Made by a program: the position numbers and the translations under genes. Shown here in pieces: positions 26,378 through 35,633 of a stretch of 64,000 nucleotides of DNA. How positions within the stretch are numbered: the stretch's first letter is position 1; every line of letters starts with the position of its first letter. The notes under the pieces are model-generated. The model searched no databases and had not been told where the DNA came from. It saw nothing but the letters and a program-made list of their open reading frames with translations. Source of the stretch: Nocardia vaccinii NBRC 15922 (GTDB lineage Bacteria > Actinomycetota > Actinomycetes > Mycobacteriales > Mycobacteriaceae); assembly GCF_001613305.1 (NCBI RefSeq), contig NZ_BDCC01000016.1, positions 1 through 64,000 on the forward strand. Direction: 5' to 3'.

Positions 26378-28064
26378 TTCCACATCTGCTGCCCCGGCGT
26401 TTCCGAACGCCGCACCCACCATCCCACAGCTACTCGCCACCGTCGCGGATCGTTTCGGCGACCGCGTCTACCTCATCGCCGAGAGCTGCTCGCTCACCTA
26501 CGCCGACCTGGAACGGCGCTCGGCCCGGCTCGCCCGCACACTCATCGCCGAGGGGATCGGGAAACGGGACCATGTGGGCATATTGATGCCCAACAGCGTC
26601 GACTGGGCGATCGCCTGGTTCGCGACCACGCGCATCGGCGCGGTCGCGGTGCCGCTCAACACGTTCTACAAGCCGAAAGAACTGGCATGGACCGCACGGC
26701 ATGCCGACCTGCGCGCCATCCTGACCGTGCCGCGGTTGCGGACAAACGACTTCCCCGATCGGCTGGAGGAGGCGTTCGCGGGCCTGGCCGAGCAGAAAAC
26801 GCCGGGCCGTCTTCGCCTGCCGTGCGCACCGTATCTGCGGACGATCGCGATATGGGGTGAGACCGGACGACAATGGGCCACCACGGTCGTCGAGGACCGC
26901 ACCGCCGCCGCGGCAGCCCCACACTGTTCGGAGATCGACCTGCTGGCCGACATCGAAGCATGCGTGACGCCCGCCGACGACTGCGTCATCGTCTACACCT
27001 CCGGCAGCACCGGTGACCCAAAAGGGCCGCGGCACAGTCACGGAACCATGGTGCGGCACAGCCGTCGGCTCACCTCGATCTATCTGGTGGAGCACGATGA
27101 CGTGCTGTTCACGGCAATGCCATTCTTCTGGATCGGCGGGCTGATGAGCGGGATCCACGGCGTCATCCACCACGGCGCAACCCTGGTCACGCAGCCCGTC
27201 TTCGACGCTGCCGAGGCACTCGAACTGATCGAAAAACACCGGGCGACAACCACACTGGGCTGGCCGCAACAGGGCAAGACATTGGCCGAACAGCCCGGTT
27301 TCGCCACCAGAGACCTGAGTTCGGTACGCCGCACCAGCATGCCCGCGACCGTCGATGCGCCACGCCGGCCCCCGGCGACCGGTGCGTTGTGCTTGGGAAT
27401 GACCGAATTGGCCGGCGTGCACCTGGGCGAGGATCCCTACGTCGCCCAGCCCGAACATCGGCGCGGCGCCTACGGGCCGTCGCTGCCGGGTCTGACGCAC
27501 CGAATCGTCGCACCGGACACCGGAGAACCGGTGCCCACGGGAGCCACCGGCGAGATCTGGGTCCGCGGCTACGCCCTGATGCAAGGATTCCACAAGCGAG
27601 AGCGCGAAGAGGTCTTCACCGCCGACGGCTTCTACCGCACCGGCGACGCCGGATTCGCCGATGCCGACGGGTGGATCACCTACACCGGCCGGCTCGGCGA
27701 CATGATCAAAACCGGTGGCGGCGTGAACGTCACCCCGGCCGATGTCGAGGCCGCACTCACCGGGTGCCCCGGGGTGCTGGAGGCATACGTCGTCGGCGCC
27801 CGGGATCCACGACACGGCGAGGTGGTCGCCGCGGCGGTCGTCCCACAGGCCGGCGCCGGCCTCGACGCCGAAACCCTGCGGACCCGGGTCAAGAGTGAAT
27901 TGTCGGCATACAAAGTGCCCAAGCACATCTGGATCACGGGCAAACAGCACCTGCCCTTCACCGACACCGGAAAACTCAAACGCCCGGCTCTGGCCGACCT
28001 GCTCACCGCCCGGATCGCCGAGTCACACACGATCACTGCCACAACGCTTCCCGGAGAGGCATGA
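26367..28064 (+). CDS. AMP-binding acyl-CoA ligase
   Basis: A 565-residue ANL ligase. It has YTSGSTGDPKGPRHSHGTM, LGMTELAGVHLGE, YRTGDAGFADADGW, GRLGDMIKTGGGVNVTPADVE and FTDTGKLKRPAL. The N-terminal domain is that of long-chain or steroid-acid FadD proteins. ATG 26367 overlaps the previous stop by 11 bases, and the upstream in-frame ATG at 26343 is less likely. It ends in an ATGA overlap with the electron-transfer flavoprotein gene. Confidence 0.9.
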   Translation: MTTDSTSAAPAFPNAAPTIPQLLATVADRFGDRVYLIAESCSLTYADLERRSARLARTLIAEGIGKRDHVGILMPNSVDWAIAWFATTRIGAVAVPLNTFYKPKELAWTARHADLRAILTVPRLRTNDFPDRLEEAFAGLAEQKTPGRLRLPCAPYLRTIAIWGETGRQWATTVVEDRTAAAAAPHCSEIDLLADIEACVTPADDCVIVYTSGSTGDPKGPRHSHGTMVRHSRRLTSIYLVEHDDVLFTAMPFFWIGGLMSGIHGVIHHGATLVTQPVFDAAEALELIEKHRATTTLGWPQQGKTLAEQPGFATRDLSSVRRTSMPATVDAPRRPPATGALCLGMTELAGVHLGEDPYVAQPEHRRGAYGPSLPGLTHRIVAPDTGEPVPTGATGEIWVRGYALMQGFHKREREEVFTADGFYRTGDAGFADADGWITYTGRLGDMIKTGGGVNVTPADVEAALTGCPGVLEAYVVGARDPRHGEVVAAAVVPQAGAGLDAETLRTRVKSELSAYKVPKHIWITGKQHLPFTDTGKLKRPALADLLTARIAESHTITATTLPGEA

Positions 28065-29863
28065 CCGTGAGTCTGCGAATCGCCATACTTGTCAAACAGA
28101 TTCCCGCTGTCCAGGAGATGCGGCTGGACAGCAACGGCAGGCTCCGCCGCGAAGGACTTACCACGGAACTGAATGCCTACTGCCGCCGAGCCGTGGCGAA
28201 AGCGGTCGAACTCGTCGCCGAATACGGCGGCGAATGCGTCGTCCTCACGCTGGGACCGCCGAACGCCGAGGAGGTCCTGCGCGAGTCGATCGCCTGGGCG
28301 CACATGCACGACGTGCGTATGACCGGAGTGCACGCCTGCGATCCGCGGTTCGCCGGATCGGACACGCTCGCGACAGCGAACGCGCTCGCCGCTGTACTCC
28401 GCCGAGAGGGACCCTTCGATCTGGTACTCATCGGGCGTGCGTCTTTGGACGCCGACACCGGCCAGGTCGGGCCGCAGATCGCCGAACTGCTCCGATTGCC
28501 CTTCGCCACCGCGGTGCGCGAGTTTTCATATGCCCCGGACACTTCGACCATCTCGGTGCGATGTGAACATGACGACGGCTCGGTCCGGGCCACAGTCACA
28601 CTACCCGCGGTGGTTTCGGCCGCCGAGCGGTTGATCGCGCCGTGCAAAGTCGTGCCGGAGGGCCGAGCCGCGGTGGCGGGCGAGTTGATCCGCACGGTGA
28701 CGGCGGCCGAATTGGGACAAGGCCCATGGGGGCAGGCGGGCAGCCCCACCCGGGTCGGCCCGACTCGCGTGCACTCGGCACGACGGACGAAACACATCCT
28801 GTCCGGCCCTATTCAAGATCAGGTGGCCGAGGCGATCACACGATTGATCGCTCGCGGCGCGCTGCGATCGGATAACCCCCCCGCGCTCACCGAAGCCGTG
28901 CCTGCTCGGCAACCTGGATCGGCCTCCGGGGCACCGATCGCTGTGGTGCTGGAACCGGACCGGCCCCGGGTCGCTCGCGAATTGCTCTGCGCCGCAGCGA
29001 AAATAGCCAACCAGATCGGCGGACACGTCGTCGCGTTGGGCCCCGGCCTGCCTAGTGCCGAATCGCTCGGCGCCTGGGGCGCCGACAAAGCCATCGGTTT
29101 CACCGGGTCCACTATCGAGGAAGATCTCGCGCGTGGTATCGCGACCTGGGCCCAGCACGACACGCCACAGATCATGCTCATCCCCAGCACCGCCTGGGGA
29201 CGTGAAATCGCCGGCCGGGTTGCGGCCCGGCTGGCAGCGGGCCTCGTCGGTGACAGCGTGGACCTCGAACTTCACGATGGCCGGCTGGTCGCCTGGAAGC
29301 CCGCCTTCGGCGGACAGCTTGTCGCCGCCGTCATCTCGACCTCGGATCTGCAGATGGCCACGGTTCGCGCGGGCGCCTTGCCGCTCGCCGCGCCGAGGCG
29401 ATACACCGCCGAACTGACTCACCATGCCCTGACCAGTATGGGTGGCATCGAGATCATCGACAGGTACCGAGACGACGACCTGGATATCCTCGAAGAGGCG
29501 CTGACCGTCATCGGAATCGGCGCCGGGGTCAGCGCGCAGGATCACGAGCGGCTTGTCCCGCTCCAAAAGATCCTCGGCGCCGAACTCGCCGCGACTCGGA
29601 AAGTCACCGACAGAGGTGAGTTGCCCCGCGCCCGCCAGATCGGCATCACCGGCCGGTCCATCGCTCCCCGCCTGTATATCGCATTGGGGATCAGCGGGAA
29701 GTTCAACCACAGCGTCGGCGTGCGGCGCGCGCAGACGGTGCTGGCGGTCAACTCCGATCCATCGGCACCGATATTCGACAGCGCGGACATCGGTGTGGTC
29801 GGCGATTGGCGTGCCGCCGTGGATGCCCTCATCCCTGCCCTGGAGGCCACCGGTGGACTCTGA
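28061..29863 (+). CDS. Fused electron transfer flavoprotein (EtfB-EtfA in one chain)
   Basis: A 600-residue protein. Residues 1-255 are EtfB-like (IAILVKQIPAVQEMRLDSNG, LGPPNAEEVLRESIAWA, LIGRASLDADTGQVGPQIAELL). From about 290 it is EtfA-like (ALGPGLPSAESLGAWGADKA) and closes with the FAD domain GRSIAPRLYIALGISGKFNHSVG, VNSDPSAPIF and IGVVGDW. ETF normally consists of two subunits from two genes. It would take electrons from the acyl-CoA dehydrogenases at 22099 and 29853. It is coupled by overlaps on both sides, so it is probably a dedicated carrier. The usual QH of the EtfA motif is FNH here. Confidence 0.9.
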   Translation: MTVSLRIAILVKQIPAVQEMRLDSNGRLRREGLTTELNAYCRRAVAKAVELVAEYGGECVVLTLGPPNAEEVLRESIAWAHMHDVRMTGVHACDPRFAGSDTLATANALAAVLRREGPFDLVLIGRASLDADTGQVGPQIAELLRLPFATAVREFSYAPDTSTISVRCEHDDGSVRATVTLPAVVSAAERLIAPCKVVPEGRAAVAGELIRTVTAAELGQGPWGQAGSPTRVGPTRVHSARRTKHILSGPIQDQVAEAITRLIARGALRSDNPPALTEAVPARQPGSASGAPIAVVLEPDRPRVARELLCAAAKIANQIGGHVVALGPGLPSAESLGAWGADKAIGFTGSTIEEDLARGIATWAQHDTPQIMLIPSTAWGREIAGRVAARLAAGLVGDSVDLELHDGRLVAWKPAFGGQLVAAVISTSDLQMATVRAGALPLAAPRRYTAELTHHALTSMGGIEIIDRYRDDDLDILEEALTVIGIGAGVSAQDHERLVPLQKILGAELAATRKVTDRGELPRARQIGITGRSIAPRLYIALGISGKFNHSVGVRRAQTVLAVNSDPSAPIFDSADIGVVGDWRAAVDALIPALEATGGL

Positions 29864-30965
29864 CGATCAGCAGGACCTGCGTAAATCTGTCCAGGAGTTC
29901 CTTCGCGCATACAGCTCTACCACCGCTGTGCGGGCGCTGATGGATTCCGTGCCGGGATACGACCCCGCGGTGTGGCGTCGGATCTCGACCGAACTCGGTC
30001 TCCCCAGCATCGCCATACCCGAGGAATTCGGCGGAGCCGGTGCGGGTATGGCCGAATTGGCGGTGGTATTCGAAGAGATGGGCGCAGCACTGCTGTGCGC
30101 ACCGTACTTCTCGACCGTCGCCTTCGCCTCGCATACCGTGGCGGCGAGCGCGGATCGTCCCGCTATGGCCGAGCTGCTGCCCGGGCTCGCCGACGGATCG
30201 ATGACGGCCACGGTGATCATCAACGGGCACCTCGGGCCATGGGACCCCAACTCCATCGATTTGCGCATCCGGCGGCACGGCGGCGGCTACGTCGTGGACG
30301 GCGCCGCCCCCATGGTTCTCGACGGCCACACCGCCGATCTCCTCCTGGTCGCCGCACGCGGCGATGCGGGCATCAGCTTGGCGGCCGTCCGGTCCGGCAC
30401 ATCCGGGGTCCGGCACAGACCGCTGGCCCGATTGGATCGCACACGCAGCATCTCCGCTATCGACTTCGACTGCGCCGCAGCCACTCTCATCGGCGACGAG
30501 GGCCATGCCGAGCCGGCTCTGCGGACTGCCACCGACCTGGCCACCGTAGCGCTGTGTGCCGAGCAGGTCGGCGGCGCCCAGCGCTGTCTGGACGCCGCGG
30601 TCTCCTACGCCTCGACTCGCATCCAGTTCGGCCGACCTATCGGCAGCTTCCAGGCCGTCAAACACCGATGCGCGGATATGCTCGTGCGCCTGGAGGGGGC
30701 GCGATCGGCCCTGCGCTACGCCGTCGCGACCGCCGATTCCGCAGACCGCGATGAGCTGAGAATCGCTTCCTCGGTAGCCAAACTTGCTGCCTCCGAAGCA
30801 TTCCTGCACTGCGCGATCGACAATATGCGCACCCACGGCGGCATCGGATTCACCTGGGAACACGACGCGCATCTCTACTTTCGGCGCGCCAAGGCCGGCC
30901 AGCTGATGTTGGGCAGTCCCGATTGGCATGCCGAACGGCTCGCCCGGTTGATCGGCGACTGCTGA
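29853..30965 (+). CDS. Acyl-CoA dehydrogenase (short, beta-type FadE)
   Basis: A 370-residue acyl-CoA dehydrogenase-fold protein. It has AIPEEFGGAGAGMAELAVVFEE, TRIQFGRPIGSFQAVKHR and MRTHGGIGFTWEHDAHLYFRR. It lacks the C-terminal EGT loop and has a short tail (GSPDWHAERLARL), as in ChsE1-like subunits. The GTG at 29853 lies inside the end of the ETF gene (11-base overlap), and no ATG precedes it in a sensible place. It probably pairs with the alpha-type enzyme at 22099. Confidence 0.88.
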   Translation: MDSDDQQDLRKSVQEFLRAYSSTTAVRALMDSVPGYDPAVWRRISTELGLPSIAIPEEFGGAGAGMAELAVVFEEMGAALLCAPYFSTVAFASHTVAASADRPAMAELLPGLADGSMTATVIINGHLGPWDPNSIDLRIRRHGGGYVVDGAAPMVLDGHTADLLLVAARGDAGISLAAVRSGTSGVRHRPLARLDRTRSISAIDFDCAAATLIGDEGHAEPALRTATDLATVALCAEQVGGAQRCLDAAVSYASTRIQFGRPIGSFQAVKHRCADMLVRLEGARSALRYAVATADSADRDELRIASSVAKLAASEAFLHCAIDNMRTHGGIGFTWEHDAHLYFRRAKAGQLMLGSPDWHAERLARLIGDC

Positions 30966-30994
30966 CAGACACCCCACCTTCCGAAAGGACAGCC

Positions 30995-31915
30995 GTGACC
31001 ATGCGCTTCTCGTTGGAACTGCCCACTCAGCACGTCGAGGCTCCCGGTGAATTCGTCACCGGCGAAGCCATTGCCGAAATCGCCCGGGAGGCGGAGGCTT
31101 TGGGCTATGGGGCCGTCCACGTGACCGATCATCCCGCGCCGGATTCCAGATGGCTCGACCACGGCGGGCACCACGCGCTCGACCCGTTCGTCGCGCTGGC
31201 CTTCGCCGCGGCGGCGACGTCCAGGGTGAACCTGCTGACCAATATCTACGTCGCCGCGTACCGCAACCCGTTTCTGGGCGCGAAGTCGATACACAGTCTG
31301 GATGTGTTGTCCGGCGGCCGGGTGATCCTCGGCACCGGCGCGGGATATCTGAAGCCGGAATTCCGAGCGGTCGGAGTCGATTTCGACAACCGCAGCCGAC
31401 TACTCGATGAAGCCCTGGACGTGCTGGCGAAGCTGTTCGACGGGAGCGACGTCGCGCACGAGGGCGATACTTTCAGCGCGAGAGGTGTCCGGTTCCGCCC
31501 GATATCTCCGCGCGGCAGCCACCCGCCCATCTGGATCGGAGGCAACAGCAAGTCCGCCGTACGCCGCGCCGTGTCGCGACACGAAGGATGGGCGCCGTTC
31601 AATACCTTCGGGTACGCGGCCGCATCACGGACCGCCGAGATCGACAACCTCGCCGAACTGGAAGCCGCTATCGCCTGGGCACGTGATTACGCACACCGGA
31701 TAGGCCGAACCAAGCCACTTGACATCTGCTTCTCCGCAGGAAATCTGCTGGACGACAACACATCGGTCGACGAGCGGCACGCCACCGTCGCCCGGCTCGG
31801 CGCCGCGGGCGTCACCTGGCTGGTCGTTGCCGCCGCCGGTGACACCCGCAGGGCGGTCATCGAGAACGCCGCGTCGTTCGCCCACAGCTTCATCACGGTC
31901 GGACGGGTGAGCTAG
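30995..31915 (+). CDS. LLM class flavin/F420-dependent oxidoreductase
   Basis: A 306-residue luciferase-like monooxygenase-fold protein. It has GYGAVHVTDHPAPDSRW, NIYVAAYRNPFLGAKSIHSLDVLSGGRVILGTGAGY and PPIWIGGNS. F420-dependent dehydrogenases and reductases of the TIGR03619-like group have the same layout, so the cofactor could be F420 or FMN. The GTG at 30995 has AAAGGA 5 bases before it. The ATG at 31001 is the alternative. It is the last gene of the rightward operon. Confidence 0.85.
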   Translation: MTMRFSLELPTQHVEAPGEFVTGEAIAEIAREAEALGYGAVHVTDHPAPDSRWLDHGGHHALDPFVALAFAAAATSRVNLLTNIYVAAYRNPFLGAKSIHSLDVLSGGRVILGTGAGYLKPEFRAVGVDFDNRSRLLDEALDVLAKLFDGSDVAHEGDTFSARGVRFRPISPRGSHPPIWIGGNSKSAVRRAVSRHEGWAPFNTFGYAAASRTAEIDNLAELEAAIAWARDYAHRIGRTKPLDICFSAGNLLDDNTSVDERHATVARLGAAGVTWLVVAAAGDTRRAVIENAASFAHSFITVGRVS

Positions 31916-32359
31916 TCAGTCATGTGATGCGTTGCGCATCAGACTGTTCGCAGCGTATCCGTCGACCCTGATGCTGCGTGACTCGAACAACCAGCGCTCG
32001 GCGACCGGGATCAGAACGTCACGGTAGCGGCCCCAGTGGTCTACCCCGATGTCGGTGTAGACCACGAAACAGCTGCCGACGCCCACCTGGTCGGCGCCGA
32101 CCTCGGTGAACCGCACGCTCGACACATGATGACGCACATAGCTCGGCGCGGGTCGGTCACCGCCCGGACCCAACTGCGCTCCCAAGCCCGCCTGTATCGC
32201 GTCCCGGCCGACCAACGGCTCACTTCCGGTGAACCGCAGGGTGCCGTGCTCGCTGAAACATGCGGCCAGTGCCTGCAGATCGAATCGATCGGTGGCAGCG
32301 GTGTAGTCGGACATGGTCTGACGCACGCATTCCCGCGCGGCGATCTCCCAGATATCCAC
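31916..32359 (-). CDS. SnoaL-like/NTF2-fold protein
   Basis: A 147-residue small polyketide-cyclase-like fold. It has DYTAATDRFDLQALAACFSEHGTLRF and RHHVSSVRFTEVGADQ near the middle and an RWLFESRSIRVDG end, typical of nuclear-transport-factor-2-like isomerases and hydratases such as ketosteroid isomerase relatives. The GTG at 32359 has GGAGG 7 bases upstream. Its stop touches the stop of the LLM gene. It is divergent from the hydrolase-like gene at 32414 across 54 bases that contain TGAGAACATAAATTATCAG. Confidence 0.75.
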   Translation of the reverse strand: MDIWEIAARECVRQTMSDYTAATDRFDLQALAACFSEHGTLRFTGSEPLVGRDAIQAGLGAQLGPGGDRPAPSYVRHHVSSVRFTEVGADQVGVGSCFVVYTDIGVDHWGRYRDVLIPVAERWLFESRSIRVDGYAANSLMRNASHD

Positions 32360-32413
32360 TCGACGACCTCCATTGAGAACATAAATTATCAGTACAGGAT
32401 AACGTTGATTTCC

Positions 32414-33040
32414 ATGAGCTCCCACTCTCTCAACAGCCTCATTCGCCCCGGCACCACAGCCCTCGTCACCCAAGAATGCCAAGGTGGGGTGATCGGAGCC
32501 CATTCCGGACTTCCCGCCCTGGCCGAGGAAGCCCGCCGCGAAGCGATCCCGAACATCGGCAAACTGCTCGACGCCGCGCGAAGCGCGGGAGTCTCTGTCA
32601 TCCATTGCGTGGTTCAGCGCCGCCCGGACGGCCGGGGATCGAACACGAACGCACGGTTGTTCGGCGCGGGGCGATCGTTCTCCGTCGACCTGAGCCCCGG
32701 TAGCGATGGGGCGACACTCTTACCGGAATTCGGGCCTGCCCCTGACGATCTCGTTCTCACCCGGATCCACGGGCTGGGGCCGATGGCCGGAACGAGCTTG
32801 GACCCTGTGCTGCGTAACCTCGGCATCACGACGATCATCGGCGTCGGAGTCTCGGTCAACGTGGCCATCACCAATTTCGTCATGGATGCGGTCAACTCGG
32901 GCTACCAGTTCGTCCTACCTCGCGACGCGGTCAGCGGGTACCCGCGCAGCTATTGCGAGACGGTCATCGACAACACCCTGTCGCTGCTGGCCACCGTGAC
33001 CTCCACTGACGCCGTTGTCCGAGCCTGGTCCGAAATGTAG
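32414..33040 (+). CDS. Isochorismatase-fold protein lacking the catalytic cysteine
   Basis: A 208-residue protein with the cysteine-hydrolase fold. The first catalytic position, normally Asp in VIDMQ-like sequences, is Glu21 (VTQECQGG). The Lys region reads LTRIHGLGPMAGTSLD, with Arg instead of Lys. The nucleophile segment, normally GVATDVCV, is GVSVNVAITNFVMDAV with Ala for Cys. All three triad residues are therefore changed. It is either a non-hydrolytic relative or a binding protein. I choose ATG 32414, where the fold begins. The ribosome site is weak. Confidence 0.8.
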   Translation: MSSHSLNSLIRPGTTALVTQECQGGVIGAHSGLPALAEEARREAIPNIGKLLDAARSAGVSVIHCVVQRRPDGRGSNTNARLFGAGRSFSVDLSPGSDGATLLPEFGPAPDDLVLTRIHGLGPMAGTSLDPVLRNLGITTIIGVGVSVNVAITNFVMDAVNSGYQFVLPRDAVSGYPRSYCETVIDNTLSLLATVTSTDAVVRAWSEM

Positions 33041-33115
33041 CGCCCGACCCGGCCGGAAGGCCGCCGCCTACCCGCTCATGGTATGGATGCGGCACCGCCG
33101 TTCGTGATAATGTCG

Positions 33116-33134
33116 ATTCTCACTGATCGTAAAC
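33116..33134. promoter_or_regulatory. Promoter-proximal ATTCTCAC / CGTAAAC element
   Basis: ATTCTCAC (33116-33123) and CGTAAAC (33128-33134) lie 28-46 bases upstream of the amidohydrolase. On the opposite strand they read GTTTACG then GTGAGAAT, the order also seen as GTACATA then GTGAGAAT at 44473-44491. Confidence 0.35.
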
Positions 33135-33161
33135 GGTCGTATCCACAAGGAGGACCACTCG

Positions 33162-34355
33162 ATGCCATCTCGCTCGCTTCCCTACCCCGTCTTCGACATC
33201 GACAACCACATGTATGAGACGCCCGATGCGTTGACCAAGTTCCTGCCCGCCCAGTACCGGGGCAAGGTCGCCCTGGCCCTCGTCGAAGGCCGGCCGCGAC
33301 TGGTCGTCAAGGACCGCATCAGCCATATGATCCCCAACCCGACATTCGAGCGTGTCGCTCGCCCGGGCAGCGCCGAGGACTATTTCCTCGGAAACAATCC
33401 GCAGGGCCTGTCGTTCCGTGAATTCATCGGCGACGCAATGGAAGTCATTCCGGCATACCAGTCACCGGCGCCACGGATGGAACTGATGGACGAGTTGGGC
33501 ATCGACATGTGCGTCATGTACCCCACTCTCGCGAGTCTGGTCGAGGAGCGCAGCACCGACGACGTGATACTCACGCACGCGGTGATGCACGCACTCAACG
33601 AGTGGATGTACGAGCACTGGAGCTTCGACTACGAGGGACGAATCTTCGCCACACCGGTGATCACACTGCCGGTGGTGGACAAGGCAATCGAAGAGCTGCA
33701 CTGGTGCCTGGAGCGCAAGATGCGCACATTCCTCGTGCGCCCGGCTCCGGTGCCTAGTCTGACCGGCGGTTCACGTTCCCTCGGCCTGCCCGAATTCGAC
33801 CCGTTCTGGCAGGCCGTCGTGGATGCGGGCATCCCGGTCACCCTGCACGCGTCGGACAGCGGTTACCAGAAACATCTGCAGGAGTGGGAAGGCGGCGACG
33901 AATATCTGTCGTTCAAAGCCAGTGCGCTTCGCGAGGTGGTGATGGGCCACCGCGCGATCGAGGACACCCTCGGTGCCCTGGTCTGCCATGGCGCATTGAG
34001 TAGATTCCCCGACCTGAAGATCATCTGTGTCGAAAACGGCAGTGGCTGGGTCCGCGGTCTGCTGGACACCCTGGCTACCGCATACAAGATCATGCCCAAG
34101 GAATTCGACGAGGATCCCGTCGAGGTATTCAAGCGCAACGTCTACATCCACCCGTTCCTGGAGGACAACGTTCCGGGAATCATCGACATCATGGGGGTCG
34201 ACCACGTGCTGTTCGGATCGGACTTCCCGCATCCGGAGGGCATCGGCGATCCGCTCAGTTTCGTCGATCGGCTCGCCGGCGTCCCCGAGGCGGACAAGGC
34301 CAAGATCATGGGTGGTAACGCGATGAACGTGCTGGGCATAGGTGTCTCAGCGTGA
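33162..34355 (+). CDS. Amidohydrolase_2 family protein
   Basis: A 397-residue TIM-barrel hydrolase with VFDIDNHMYE (D12, D14, H16), IPVTLHASDSGY, a conserved ENGSGWVRGLLDTL helix start and VLFGSDFPHPEGIGDP with the metal Asp. AAGGAGGA precedes the ATG. It is followed by a CoA-transferase and a P450. The DIDNHMYE form is common in proteins of steroid and terpenoid clusters in Mycobacterium and Rhodococcus. The reaction is unknown. Confidence 0.87.
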   Translation: MPSRSLPYPVFDIDNHMYETPDALTKFLPAQYRGKVALALVEGRPRLVVKDRISHMIPNPTFERVARPGSAEDYFLGNNPQGLSFREFIGDAMEVIPAYQSPAPRMELMDELGIDMCVMYPTLASLVEERSTDDVILTHAVMHALNEWMYEHWSFDYEGRIFATPVITLPVVDKAIEELHWCLERKMRTFLVRPAPVPSLTGGSRSLGLPEFDPFWQAVVDAGIPVTLHASDSGYQKHLQEWEGGDEYLSFKASALREVVMGHRAIEDTLGALVCHGALSRFPDLKIICVENGSGWVRGLLDTLATAYKIMPKEFDEDPVEVFKRNVYIHPFLEDNVPGIIDIMGVDHVLFGSDFPHPEGIGDPLSFVDRLAGVPEADKAKIMGGNAMNVLGIGVSA

Positions 34356-34415
34356 ACGATATGCACACGTCTGCTCCCTCCCGTGTGGGGATGCAGCCTC
34401 GGAAGGGAGACCACC

Positions 34416-35633
34416 ATTAGCACCGATAAAGTGTTGAGCGGGGTTCGCGTTCTCGAAGTCGCGGCGTGGACATTCGTTCCCTCGGCCGGCGCCGTCCTCG
34501 CGGAATGGGGCGCCGAGGTCATCAAGGTAGAGCCCCGGGTCGGCGGAGATCCGCAACGGGGTCTTGTCACGTCCGGAATCGTCGACGAGGGCGGCTCGGT
34601 CAACTACATGATCGAGATTCCCAATCGCGGCAAGAAATCGATCGGGATCGACCTGCTGACCGAGGGCGGACAGCAGGTGGTCTACGATTTGGCGAAAACA
34701 TGCGACGTCTTCCTGACCAGTTATCTTCCGGAGCGCCGTAAACGGATGGGTATCGATGTCGAGGACATCCGGAACGCCAATTCGAATATCGTCTACGTAC
34801 GAGGCTCGGGTCACGGTCCCATCGGCCCGGACGCGGACAAGCCCGGCTACGACGGTGTCTCCTACTGGTCACGTGGCGGTATCGCGGTGGCGCTCACCGA
34901 GGAACACGACGAGTTGGTGCGGTCCCGCCCGGCATTCGGGGATCTGCTCGGCGGAATGGCGATCGCCGGCGGTATCGCCGCTGCCTTGTACAAGCGGCTC
35001 GCCACCGGTACAGGATCGGTGGTGGACGTGTCCCTACTCGGCCTGGCCGCATGGAACCTCGGTCCGGATATCGCTACGAGCCAGATCCACGGTGGCAGCG
35101 CCGTACCCCGGTACGGCCACGCCGATGCGCCCAATCCATTGGTCGGCAATTATCGCACCAAAGACGGTCGGTACGTCACACTGATGATGCTCCAGCTCGA
35201 TAAGTTTTTCGCCGAAGCAATGCGCGTGGTCGGATTGCCCGAACTGGTCGACAATCCTCTGTTCGCGGATCCCGTAGCGCGATTCGACAACCGTAGTGCG
35301 CTCATTGCGTTGCTGGATAAGGCATTCGCACAACATACTCTCTCCGAGTGGCGCACCATCTTGTCGGATCTGTCAGGCGCGTGGGGTGTGGTGCAGACGG
35401 CGGGCGAGGTATGTGTGGATCCGGCCGTGACCGCGAACGGTTATATTGCGCGTACCACGACCACGACGGGCGTACCATATGCGCTGCCGGTCAACCCGGT
35501 GCAGTTCGACCAGCAGCACGTGGTACCAACCGGAGCACCCGAACACGGCCAGCACACCGAGGAAATTCTCCTCGCCACGGGGATGGACTGGGACAAGATC
35601 GAGCATTATAAGTCCACCGGAGCGATCCTATGA
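34416..35633 (+). CDS. CaiB/BaiF family CoA-transferase
   Basis: A family III CoA-transferase of about 405 residues. It has VLEVAAWTFVPSAGAVLAEWGAEVIKVEP at the start. The catalytic Asp lies in AFGDLLGGMAIAGGIAAAL, and PNPLVGNYRTKDGRYV follows. The start is unusual: GGAAGGGAGA (34401-34410) is followed 5 bases later by ATT at 34416. The nearest standard codons are GTG 34383, which has no ribosome site, and GTG 34431, which is 20 bases away. It would move CoA from a donor ester to a carboxylate. It is coupled to the P450 by ATGA. Confidence 0.85.
   Translation: MSTDKVLSGVRVLEVAAWTFVPSAGAVLAEWGAEVIKVEPRVGGDPQRGLVTSGIVDEGGSVNYMIEIPNRGKKSIGIDLLTEGGQQVVYDLAKTCDVFLTSYLPERRKRMGIDVEDIRNANSNIVYVRGSGHGPIGPDADKPGYDGVSYWSRGGIAVALTEEHDELVRSRPAFGDLLGGMAIAGGIAAALYKRLATGTGSVVDVSLLGLAAWNLGPDIATSQIHGGSAVPRYGHADAPNPLVGNYRTKDGRYVTLMMLQLDKFFAEAMRVVGLPELVDNPLFADPVARFDNRSALIALLDKAFAQHTLSEWRTILSDLSGAWGVVQTAGEVCVDPAVTANGYIARTTTTTGVPYALPVNPVQFDQQHVVPTGAPEHGQHTEEILLATGMDWDKIEHYKSTGAIL

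Noticed and set aside
26430..27950. 506-codon leftward open frame
   Set aside because: It is antisense to an AMP-binding ligase with all its motifs intact.
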